DNA of 21,746 nt, from positions 1 through 21,746 of the forward strand of contig NZ_JBDKWG010000106.1 of assembly GCF_040151475.1 (NCBI RefSeq). The letters are read 5' to 3'. Source of the DNA: CAXBNB01 sp040151475 (GTDB lineage: Bacteria > Bacteroidota > Bacteroidia > Cytophagales > Cyclobacteriaceae). The first letter of the stretch is position 1; each line of letters begins with the position of its first letter. Both the position numbers and the translations under genes were made by a program. The notes under the pieces were generated by a model. It worked only from the letters and a program-made list of their open reading frames with translations. It did no database searches and was not told the DNA's origin. Positions 8,589 to 15,229 of this stretch are shown here, piece after piece.

Positions 8589-8608
8589 GTTCAAACTTGT
8601 TTGAGCTT
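8589..8608. promoter_or_regulatory. Palindrome in the divergent promoter region (possible operator)
   Basis: GGTTCAAAC (8589-8597), TT, GTTTGAGCT (8600-8608): a dyad with a perfect core TCAAAC/GTTTGA and flanks that pair with wobbles. It lies upstream of the MATE promoter and between divergent genes, with no plus-strand gene to terminate, so an operator is more likely than a terminator despite the T-rich stretch after it. Confidence 0.35.
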
Positions 8609-8634
8609 TTTCTAATAAAATTGAAATTTTTTGT

Positions 8635-8665
8635 TGCAAATGATATGGTTTAGTAGATACATTTG
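8635..8665 (+). promoter_or_regulatory. Bacteroidota-type promoter for the MATE efflux gene
   Basis: TTG (8635-8637) and TACATTTG (8658-8665) are separated by 20 bp, matching the -33/-7 consensus of Bacteroidota (TTTG and TAnnTTTG). Transcription would start around 8672, giving a leader of about 100 nt before the ATG at 8776. Confidence 0.65.
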
Positions 8666-8671
8666 CCCATC

Positions 8672-8728
8672 ATGAAGGTGAATTATAACATACCGTCCCC
8701 AATTGTAATGTCAGCAGCCCATCTATAA
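8672..8728 (+). CDS. Possible 18-codon leader peptide upstream of the MATE gene
   Basis: ATG 8672 to TAA 8728 encodes MKVNYNIPSPIVMSAAHL. It begins almost at the predicted transcription start, and its last codons lie inside the 5' arm and loop of the hairpin at 8711-8739. Position and overlap are those of a regulatory leader peptide, as known for some antibiotic resistance and efflux genes. An ORF this short can occur by chance, so support is only positional. Confidence 0.3.
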   Translation: MKVNYNIPSPIVMSAAHL

Positions 8729-8739
8729 TCGGCTGTTGA
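8711..8739 (+). promoter_or_regulatory. Hairpin in the leader of the MATE gene
   Basis: TCAGCAGCC (8711-8719) pairs with GGCTGTTGA (8731-8739) over nine positions with one G-U and an 11-base loop. It lies between the predicted promoter and the pump start. No T run follows, so it is not a simple terminator. Confidence 0.45.
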
Positions 8740-8775
8740 TCCTGTCACAATTACTACTTTTAATTCACTTATATC

Positions 8776-10185
8776 ATGACTAATATTTACAAATACATAC
8801 AAAAACTATATTCTTATTTCAAGATCGCTATCAAGGGTAGTGAAACTGAATTTACCTCCGGCAGTATCAACAAAGCCATTTTTTTACTGTCCGTTCCCAT
8901 GATTTTGGAGATGGTGATGGAATCACTTTTTGCAGTGGTTGACGTATTTTGGGTGGCTCAGGTGAGCACAGATGCCATTGCTACCGTCGGACTAACTGAA
9001 TCTGTAATGATGATGGTTTACTCCATAGCCATAGGCATGAGTATGGCAGCAACCGCTATGGTTGCCCGAAGAATAGGTGAAAAAAATCCTAAAGGAGCCG
9101 GGCATGCTGCTTTTCAGTCCATGCTTATTGCTTTTGTTATTTCCATTTTTATTAGTGTCTTTGGTATCTACTATGCCAGGGACATTCTGGTGTTGATGGG
9201 AGGCTCGGAAGAATTGATTGAAAATGGATACGGCTACACACAATGGATGCTGGGAAGCAACTTGTGCATCATGTTTCTTTTCCTTATCAATGGAATCTTT
9301 CGTGGAGCTGGAGATGCTTCCATGGCGATGCGTTCCTTATGGCTGGCTAACGGGCTGAATATAGTACTTGATCCAATATTTATATTTGGGGTTGGTTCGA
9401 TCATTCCTGCCTTTGGAGTAGAAGGTGCAGCAATAGCAACCACCATCGGACGATCTACCGGGGTGCTTTTTCAACTGTATGGATTGTTCAACGGAAAAAG
9501 GATCATCAAACTGACGCTTGAAAATGTAAGGGTTAGAATGGCGACAATTAAAAAAATATTCAATATTGCACTTGGTGGGATGGGGCAGTTTCTTATAGAA
9601 TCAGCCAGTTGGATCTTTCTGGTAAGGATTATATCAGAATTTGGGAGTTCGGCATTGGCAGGTTACACCATTGCTTTCCGAATTATTGTATTTACTATTT
9701 TGCCTTCCTGGGGCATGGCGAATGCTGCTGCTGCCTTAGTAGGACAAAATCTGGGAGCGAAAAAGCCCGAACGGGCAGAGGAGTCTGTATGGAAAACAGC
9801 ACATATCAATACCGCATTTTTAGGTTTTGTCTCTGTAGTATTTTTCATTTGGGCTCATTTCTTTGTTGGTCTTTTTGCACAAGATGCCTCGGTGTTGGAT
9901 TATGGCGTATTGGCATTGCGCATTATTTGTGTTGGCTATATCACCTTCGCTTATGGAATGGTAATCAGCCAGGCTTTTAATGGTGCCGGAGATACCAAAA
10001 CGCCCGTTTATATGAACATCGTCTTTTTTTGGTTAATACAAATTCCTCTTGCATACTTATTGTCTTTATACTTTGAAATGGGCTTTATAGGTGCCATGAT
10101 TTCTGTGGCAGTGGCATTTGCATTACATGCTATGGCCTGTATATACATTTTCCGAAAAGGAAACTGGAAGTTGATAAAGCTGTAA
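8776..10185 (+). CDS. MATE family multidrug/Na+ efflux transporter
   Basis: A 469-residue inner-membrane transporter with about 12 hydrophobic helices in two similar halves, which is the MATE layout. Recognisable parts are the N-terminal half opening (FLLSVPMILEMVMESLFAVVD), MAATAMVARRIGEKN after helix 3, INGIFRGAGDASMAMR, and the second-half counterparts MANAAAALVGQNLGAKKPER and SQAFNGAGDTKTPVYMN. These proteins export cationic drugs, dyes or metabolites in exchange for Na+ or H+. An N-terminal extension of about 25 residues precedes the transport domain. It is alone in its transcript: its own promoter upstream and a strong terminator after the stop. The family is firm; the substrate is unknown. 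Confidence 0.95.
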   Translation: MTNIYKYIQKLYSYFKIAIKGSETEFTSGSINKAIFLLSVPMILEMVMESLFAVVDVFWVAQVSTDAIATVGLTESVMMMVYSIAIGMSMAATAMVARRIGEKNPKGAGHAAFQSMLIAFVISIFISVFGIYYARDILVLMGGSEELIENGYGYTQWMLGSNLCIMFLFLINGIFRGAGDASMAMRSLWLANGLNIVLDPIFIFGVGSIIPAFGVEGAAIATTIGRSTGVLFQLYGLFNGKRIIKLTLENVRVRMATIKKIFNIALGGMGQFLIESASWIFLVRIISEFGSSALAGYTIAFRIIVFTILPSWGMANAAAALVGQNLGAKKPERAEESVWKTAHINTAFLGFVSVVFFIWAHFFVGLFAQDASVLDYGVLALRIICVGYITFAYGMVISQAFNGAGDTKTPVYMNIVFFWLIQIPLAYLLSLYFEMGFIGAMISVAVAFALHAMACIYIFRKGNWKLIKL

Positions 10186-10192
10186 TAATTTG

Positions 10193-10229
10193 ATTGAATG
10201 ATTCCCGTGTCAGGAATCATTCAATTTTC
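10193..10229 (+). terminator. Rho-independent terminator after the MATE gene
   Basis: TTGAATGATTCC (10194-10205) pairs perfectly with GGAATCATTCAA (10213-10224), extendable by A10193-T10225, with the loop CGTGTCA and TTTTC after it. It starts 8 bp after the stop codon and separates the pump from the oxidoreductase gene. Confidence 0.88.
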
Positions 10230-10253
10230 GTTATAAAAAACTATAAGATTTAT

Positions 10254-11246
10254 ATGAAAAAAATAAAAGGCAATACTGTGAAGTGGGGAATCATAGGCGT
10301 AGGGAATGTATGTGAAGTAAAGAGTGCCCCTGCCATGTATAAGATCCCAAATTCTGAAGTTACGGCAGTGATGCGGAGAGATGGAACAAAGGCGGCAGAT
10401 TTTGCAGAAAGACATGGGATTTCGAGCTGGTACAGTAGTGTCGATCTGCTGATCAATGACCCCAATGTAAATGCGATCTACTTAGCTACTCCACCCAATG
10501 TACATGCTGAGTTGGCGATAAAGGTGGCGACAGTTGGCAAGCCGCTTTATGTGGAAAAACCTATGGCCAGAACTTACAAGGAATGTCAGGAGATGGTAAA
10601 GGTTTTTAAAGAGAAAAAGCTACCACTCTATGTTGCCTACTATCGCAGGGCTTTGCCCAATTTCCTTAAGGTAAAAGAGCTAATAGAAAATGGCGCAATA
10701 GGAAAAGTGAGGATGGTACAAGTAGAAATGGTAAAACCCATAGCCCCGGATATCATTACTCACCTGAATGACAACTGGAGGGTAAATCCTGAAACATCAG
10801 GTGGTGGTTACTTCTATGACCTGGCATCACACCAACTGGATTTTTTGGATTTTCTTTTTGGACCGATACAAGATACCAAAGGGACTTCAATCAATCAGGC
10901 TGCAGCGTACCAGGCGGATGACATTACGGTGGCTAATTTTTCTTTTCAAAATGATATAATCGGTATTGGCAATTGGTGCTTTACTGCCGGCAATTCCATT
11001 GACAAAGAATTGACTACCATTATTGGCAGCAAAGGGCACATTACCTACAGCACCTTTGAAAACTCTACAGTCTATTTGCATTCCGATGAGCTCGGTCATC
11101 AGCAGTTTGATTTCGAAATGCCCGAACATATCCAGCAGCCATTGATCTCACAAGTAGTGAACGACCTTTTAGGCAAAGCCACTTGTGTAAGTACCGGAGA
11201 ATCAGCAGCCAGAACCAATCAGGTAATGGAGGCCATTACGGGTTGA
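10254..11246 (+). CDS. Gfo/Idh/MocA family oxidoreductase (cytoplasmic)
   Basis: 330 residues from ATG 10254. The frame extends back to 10194, but that lies inside the terminator hairpin, so the later ATG is chosen. The Rossmann loop GVGNV is at residues 15-19, and the catalytic EKP signature is at 101-103 (LYVEKPMA). The second domain shows SGGGYFYDLASHQLDFLDFLFG, with a conserved His likely to act in catalysis. No signal peptide is present, in contrast to the exported paralogue at 1664-3100. It probably oxidises a sugar or inositol-type substrate with NAD(P). It lies about 70 bp after the MATE gene, beyond its terminator. The nearest sugar-related neighbour downstream is the TIM-barrel gene at 12960, with the PIN island in between. 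The substrate is unknown. Confidence 0.9.
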   Translation: MKKIKGNTVKWGIIGVGNVCEVKSAPAMYKIPNSEVTAVMRRDGTKAADFAERHGISSWYSSVDLLINDPNVNAIYLATPPNVHAELAIKVATVGKPLYVEKPMARTYKECQEMVKVFKEKKLPLYVAYYRRALPNFLKVKELIENGAIGKVRMVQVEMVKPIAPDIITHLNDNWRVNPETSGGGYFYDLASHQLDFLDFLFGPIQDTKGTSINQAAAYQADDITVANFSFQNDIIGIGNWCFTAGNSIDKELTTIIGSKGHITYSTFENSTVYLHSDELGHQQFDFEMPEHIQQPLISQVVNDLLGKATCVSTGESAARTNQVMEAITG

Positions 11247-11372
11247 TATTGGCTTAGCCTAATTTGTAGGTTTTGTGGATATGGGATATCTTACAGGAGT
11301 GGTTATTGTGCATAAGCTGGATTTTATAAAAATGCATTATTAAACATCAAGGAATTCGTAACTTAAACTTAG

Positions 11373-11837
11373 ATGAAAAAAATACGGATTTATATCGATA
11401 CTTCAGTTTTTGGAGGACTCTTTGATGAGGAGTTTAGAGAATTTACCGAGCCACTCTTTGATCGGATTAATAATGGTGAATTTATGATATTGTATTCAAC
11501 TGTGACGCAGGAGGAACTAGTAAATGCTCCTAAAAAGGTGAAAGACTTAGTAAGAAGCCTAAGAACAGAATTCACTGAATTTATTGAGGAATCGAATGAA
11601 TCTGTTGAATTGGCTTCAAAATATATTGCTGAAAAAGTTGTCGGAAAATCAAGCTATGCCGACTGTCTGCATATAGCCTTAGCAACAATAAAAAGAGCTG
11701 ACTTATTAGTTAGCTGGAATTTCAAACATATCGTTAATGTAGAAAGAATTCGTGGCTATAATTCCATTAATATCAAGAATGGCTATAAGCAACTTGAAAT
11801 TCGATCACCTAGAGACTTGATGCATTATGAAGACTAA
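11373..11837 (+). CDS. PIN-domain ribonuclease, likely toxin of a type II toxin-antitoxin pair
   Basis: 154 residues forming a single PIN domain. Acidic site residues are visible: Asp9 in IYIDTSVFGGLFD, Glu47/Glu48 in TQEEL, and Asp97 in SSYADCLHIALATIKRADLL. The fourth position falls at SWNFKH (Asn116 where many PIN proteins have Asp), a form seen across a subfamily of these toxins. Such enzymes cut RNA and are held in check by a small partner. The last 11 bp overlap the start of a 51-residue gene, the expected size and coupling for an antitoxin, here in toxin-first order. The region is richer in A+T by eye than the metabolic genes around it, consistent with transfer. No clear promoter was found in the 126 bp upstream. 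Confidence 0.8.
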   Translation: MKKIRIYIDTSVFGGLFDEEFREFTEPLFDRINNGEFMILYSTVTQEELVNAPKKVKDLVRSLRTEFTEFIEESNESVELASKYIAEKVVGKSSYADCLHIALATIKRADLLVSWNFKHIVNVERIRGYNSINIKNGYKQLEIRSPRDLMHYED

Positions 11838-11982
11838 AACAAAAAAGGAATTTGACGCTGTAGGATTTATGAGAGAACAACGAAATTCACTCAGCGAAAA
11901 ACTTAGCAAAATGACTAAGGAGGAAATTTTAGAATATTTCCATAAGAAGCGCTTGGAAAACGGTGTAAAACCATGTGCATAA
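11827..11982 (+). CDS. Small antitoxin-like protein overlapping the PIN gene
   Basis: 51 residues from ATG 11827, sharing 11 bp with the end of the PIN gene in another frame, which points to translational coupling. The protein is highly charged: a Lys-rich start, then EFDAVGFMREQRNSLSEKL and SKMTKEEILEYFHKK. It is probably two short helices with a hydrophobic pattern suited to wrapping a toxin. Similar short FDAV...MR proteins sit beside PIN genes in other bacteria and are annotated as antitoxin components. No obvious DNA-binding domain is seen, so autoregulation is uncertain. The next PIN-like gene starts 4 bp after its stop. Confidence 0.65.
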   Translation: MKTKTKKEFDAVGFMREQRNSLSEKLSKMTKEEILEYFHKKRLENGVKPCA

Positions 11983-11986
11983 AACC

Positions 11987-12770
11987 ATGCACTGCCTACT
12001 TGATACCTGTATAATTAGTGATTTGTATGAGGATAGTGTGAACTTTCAGAAATTCACACAATATCAAAAAGATCAAGACTTAAAATTAGTTGTATCAATT
12101 GCATCGCTTCTGGAACTAAAAAAAAAGGGAATCTCGGTACAATTGGTTTAAGGGATTACTGAAAGAGTTTCCATTTGAACTAATTAAACCAGCTAATCTG
12201 CTAATGAAAGATGAGATTGAGTGTTATCCAAAAACCAATAGCATCAGACCATTTTTAATCAATATATCAGAAAGACCTGATTTTATTGATTATTTGGAGA
12301 ATAACAAACTCTTTGTCAAAACCACTGAATTTCTTGAGCAAGAAAAACCAATTGTTTTACAATCGGTACTGAATCTAAGAAAGAATTTTAAACCGGACAA
12401 GAATGGCAAATATTCAAATGAAGCTATCGAAGGATTTGTTCAACTTGTATCAAAAAACCAACTCGATAAATTCTTTAATGATCGATCTCAACATATCTAT
12501 AATACTGAGACAATTGACACTTGGAAATTAAAATCTCTCAGGTCTCAACTATTGATTACTCTCTGGAAGTTTTATTTGATGAAAGATAGGAAAGCTCGAA
12601 AATCTGATATTTTTGATCTCACCATAGCATCATCATTGCCATATGTTGACCTAGTACTAACTGAGAAGAATATGGCGAATGATATCGAGCAAATGAGAAA
12701 AAGAAATTTGTTCTTTAATGGCTTGAGAGCATTCAGTCTAAATGGATGGTTAAAAGTTCATGACAATTGA
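11987..12770 (+). pseudogene. Second PIN-like gene, split by a frameshift at an A9 run
   Basis: The first part starts at ATG 11987 and reads MHCLLDTCIISDLYED, a typical PIN beginning with Asp6. It runs about 51 codons and stops at the TAA at 12149-12151. The rest lies in another frame: open from 12120 through ESRYNWFKGLLKEFPF to the TGA at 12768-12770. It ends with a PIN-like C-terminal stretch SDIFDLTIASSLPYVDLVLT holding the later acidic residues. The frames cross at nine A (12118-12126); eight A would give one protein of 260 residues reading LELKKRESRYNWF across the join. So this is one gene with a one-base insertion: a real mutation, a phase-variable tract or a sequence error. It is probably co-transcribed with the toxin/antitoxin pair, starting 4 bp after it. 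Family assignment for the larger part is moderate. Confidence 0.7.
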
Positions 12771-12914
12771 TATAGCACATGCTTCGAAGTGGGTTCTTAA
12801 ATAGGTAATTAATCCTTCGTGGCAAATTGACGGAGTATTAAATGGCGTTTGCTTCGCAAATATGTTAGTTTCCGATTCAAGGATTGAGGAATTAATCCAA
12901 ATTTTTTAAAAAAA

Positions 12915-12941
12915 GCCAAGAAACATGCGGCATTTCTTGGC
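12915..12941. promoter_or_regulatory. Perfect 9 bp inverted repeat just before the TIM-barrel gene
   Basis: GCCAAGAAA (12915-12923) and TTTCTTGGC (12933-12941) flank a 9-base spacer. It ends 18 bp before the ATG at 12960. Read on the minus strand the hairpin is followed by seven T (12908-12914), the form of a terminator, although no nearby minus-strand gene needs one. On the plus strand it would be a leader hairpin or an operator. Confidence 0.5.
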
Positions 12942-12959
12942 GTTAACTCAACCACAGCC

Positions 12960-13850
12960 ATGCAAAGAAGAAAAGTAATACAAACACTTGCATCAGTTCC
13001 TTTGTTGACGGGTCTCACTTCTTTTGACACAAAGGACTACAAGGATCAAAAAAGAGCAAATCTAAAAACTAGTCTCAATGCTTATTCCTTCAATAAGTCA
13101 CTCAGGTCAGGAGAGATGACTCTTGACGAGATGCTTGAATTTTGTGCGGAAGTAGGCTTTGACGGCATAGATTTAACAGGGTATTATTTAGAGGGTTATC
13201 CAGAAGTGCCTTCTGATGACTATATTTTTTCTGTTAAAAAGAAAGCACACCTTTTAGGACTAGACATCAGTGGTACGGGCGTCAGAAATGACTTTACCAA
13301 TGCAGATAAAGACGTAAGAGCACAAAGTACTGCGCATGTAAAACAATGGGTAGATGTTGCTGCAAAATTGGGTGCTCCTGTTCTTCGGGTTTTTGCAGGA
13401 CGTACGGAAACTGCCGGATTCAGCAGAAGTCAGGTTTTACCTTGGGTGATAGAAGGATTCCATGAATGTGCATCCTACGGTGCGAGCCGGGGAGTCGTTA
13501 TCGCAGTGCAAAATCATAATGAATTTATTAAAACCACTGACCAGACCATAGAAATAATAGAGGCGGTGAATTCTGAATGGTTTGGATTGGTGCTGGATAC
13601 AGGAAGCTACCGACAGGGAGATTTGTATGCCAATATTGAACGCATGATCCCTTATGCCGTCAATTGGCAAGTAAAGGAATTGGTCACCAACAATGGCAAA
13701 GAGGAAGACATAGACTTAAAGCGGTTGGTGAAAATCATACGGAGTTCAAACTACAAGGGCTATTTACCGATTGAAACATTCGGTGATGATCATTTTAAAG
13801 AAAGGGTAACCCAATTTTTGAATAAACTTCAAGAGGCATTGAAGGATTGA
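12960..13850 (+). CDS. Exported sugar-phosphate isomerase/epimerase-like TIM-barrel protein
   Basis: 296 residues of the xylose-isomerase-like barrel superfamily (AP_endonuc_2, PF01261). The N-terminus (MQRRKVIQTLASVPLLTGL) looks like an export signal with an Arg pair, possibly Tat. The barrel begins with KTSLNAYSFNKSL; strand motifs include VGFDGIDLTGYY and APVLRVFAGR. Likely metal-site residues lie in VIAVQNHNE, LVLDTGSYRQGD and LPIETFGDD. Relatives isomerise or epimerise sugars, and some act as hydratases in 3-keto-glycoside breakdown alongside DUF1080 and Gfo/Idh/MocA proteins; both are present in this window, though not adjacent. It is convergent with the small membrane protein gene (6 bp gap). 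The family is sure; the reaction is not known. Confidence 0.85.
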   Translation: MQRRKVIQTLASVPLLTGLTSFDTKDYKDQKRANLKTSLNAYSFNKSLRSGEMTLDEMLEFCAEVGFDGIDLTGYYLEGYPEVPSDDYIFSVKKKAHLLGLDISGTGVRNDFTNADKDVRAQSTAHVKQWVDVAAKLGAPVLRVFAGRTETAGFSRSQVLPWVIEGFHECASYGASRGVVIAVQNHNEFIKTTDQTIEIIEAVNSEWFGLVLDTGSYRQGDLYANIERMIPYAVNWQVKELVTNNGKEEDIDLKRLVKIIRSSNYKGYLPIETFGDDHFKERVTQFLNKLQEALKD

Positions 13851-13856
13851 ACTTGT

Positions 13857-14150
13857 TTATTTAAAGATTAAAAGGCATATCAATAGAATACTGATGACAG
13901 ACATAGCTGTTGAATAAACCACTTTTCTTGTATCCTCTTTTTTGAATTTGAACCAAATAAAAATCAGCGAACAGTAAAGACCAAACAAAACTGATTCGGT
14001 ACTGTCATCAACTTCATCAATATTGTCAGCATGAATGAACATTTTGTTGTTTTTGTTGTGGAGATTGTTCCAAATCTCGGCATTCAAAAATGCCCTAAAA
14101 AAGGTAAGAAATACCAGAGCTATAACGATGAATATAGAAGAGAAGGTCAT
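13857..14150 (-). CDS. Small membrane protein of unknown function
   Basis: 97 residues with three hydrophobic segments, roughly 4-22, 50-68 and 77-96. A polar loop between the first two is rich in Asn, Asp and Glu (NKNNKMF, NIDEVDDSTES). I recognise no family. It starts 10 bp after the stop of the nucleoside phosphorylase gene on the same strand, so the two are probably co-transcribed and perhaps translationally coupled. That spacing, and the coherent membrane pattern, are the reasons for calling it a real gene. Whether it has anything to do with nucleoside transport cannot be told from sequence. Confidence 0.6.
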   Translation of the reverse strand: MTFSSIFIVIALVFLTFFRAFLNAEIWNNLHNKNNKMFIHADNIDEVDDSTESVLFGLYCSLIFIWFKFKKEDTRKVVYSTAMSVISILLICLLIFK

Positions 14151-14160
14151 AACGCTTTGC

Positions 14161-15018
14161 TTACAACCTATCCAACACCTTTTTGATCAAGGAATCCACT
14201 ACTTTTTGAGGGTCTTTGGAAAACCGATTTCTAGCCCGATTGGCTATAATGGCATTCAGGCTGATCATTTCATGACCCATCATTCTTGCCATGGCGTAAT
14301 ACCCGGCGGTTTCCATTTCCAGGTTTGTCAACCAAAACTCTTCATGATTGAAGTACATGAGGTCTTCGATCATTTGAGGATATTTTACTGGAATCCTTAA
14401 GGTTCTTCCTTGTGGACCATAAAACCCCGGAGCTGTGATGGTGTTTCCTGCCATCATATCAAAAGCAAATTGTTTTTTCAATTCACCCGAACCTTGCACA
14501 CAATAGGGTTTGAAAGGCAGGTCTAGGTATTCTTTGAGTTTGTTGGAAATAGTATTTTCAAACCCAGTTTGGCGCAGGTTGTAAAAACACATCAAAGTAT
14601 CTAACCCTATGCCATAATCAGATACCAAGTGGGTGCCAAGTCTCACGTCTTCCTGCAGGCTTCCCGAGGTGCCAAGCCTGATAATTTTGAGTTTTCTTTT
14701 TTTCTCTTTTATGGTTCTGGTTTTGAAGTCAATATTAGCAAGGGCATCTAGTTCAGTCAGGAATATCTCTACATTGTCTGTACCCATTCCGGTGCTCATC
14801 ACCGTCACATCTTTTCCTTTGTATTTTCCTTTATGGGTAATGAATTCCCGCTTGTTCATCTCAAATTCGACCTCATCGAAATGCTGACTGACCTTAAATA
14901 CCCGACTCGGGTCACCTACGGTAATAATGGTGTCGGAAAGGTGCTCTGGCTTGAGACTTAAATGATAGACACTTCCATCTGGATTGATGATCAGGTCAGT
15001 TTCGGAAATGTTGGACAT
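14161..15018 (-). CDS. Nucleoside phosphorylase (uridine phosphorylase-like, PNP_UDP_1 family)
   Basis: 285 residues. Cleaves nucleosides with phosphate to free base and (deoxy)ribose-1-phosphate, in the cytoplasm. The family landmarks are clear: TIITVGDPSRV near the N-terminus (phosphate-binding GDP.R), VMSTGMGTDNVEIFL, IIRLGTSGSLQEDVRLGT (the typical R-G-T-x-G strand), and NLEMETAGYYAMARMMGH, the EMET-type substrate loop that contacts ribose. No signal peptide is present. By the E-M-E-T loop and overall length it is closer to uridine phosphorylases than to trimeric purine phosphorylases, but base specificity should not be taken as settled. The small membrane protein gene follows in the same operon. 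Confidence 0.88.
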   Translation of the reverse strand: MSNISETDLIINPDGSVYHLSLKPEHLSDTIITVGDPSRVFKVSQHFDEVEFEMNKREFITHKGKYKGKDVTVMSTGMGTDNVEIFLTELDALANIDFKTRTIKEKKRKLKIIRLGTSGSLQEDVRLGTHLVSDYGIGLDTLMCFYNLRQTGFENTISNKLKEYLDLPFKPYCVQGSGELKKQFAFDMMAGNTITAPGFYGPQGRTLRIPVKYPQMIEDLMYFNHEEFWLTNLEMETAGYYAMARMMGHEMISLNAIIANRARNRFSKDPQKVVDSLIKKVLDRL

Positions 15019-15229
15019 GCAGGTAGGTTAAATGGTCATTAGTTATTTTTCTCATAAGGATCGAAAGTTAAGAATGCTTGAGTCACATTTGACCTGAGCC
15101 TTCTGATGTTTAACCACCTCCTTTAGATAACTGCAACAATATAATTAGATAGCGCCTAATTTGGAAATTATATCCGTTATTACCCTTTTTGGATACAGGA
15201 GCTTTCCCATGGATTCCATGTAATTTCTT

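Noticed and set aside
9609..9980. 123-codon plus-strand ORF inside the MATE gene
   Set aside because: An alternative frame of a clear MATE transporter; its Cys/Trp-rich composition is typical of frame shadows.
11373..12770. Idea that the PIN region is a CRISPR-linked or phage-defence cassette
   Set aside because: No repeats or spacers and no cas-like genes are present; the content is explained by a toxin-antitoxin-type cluster.
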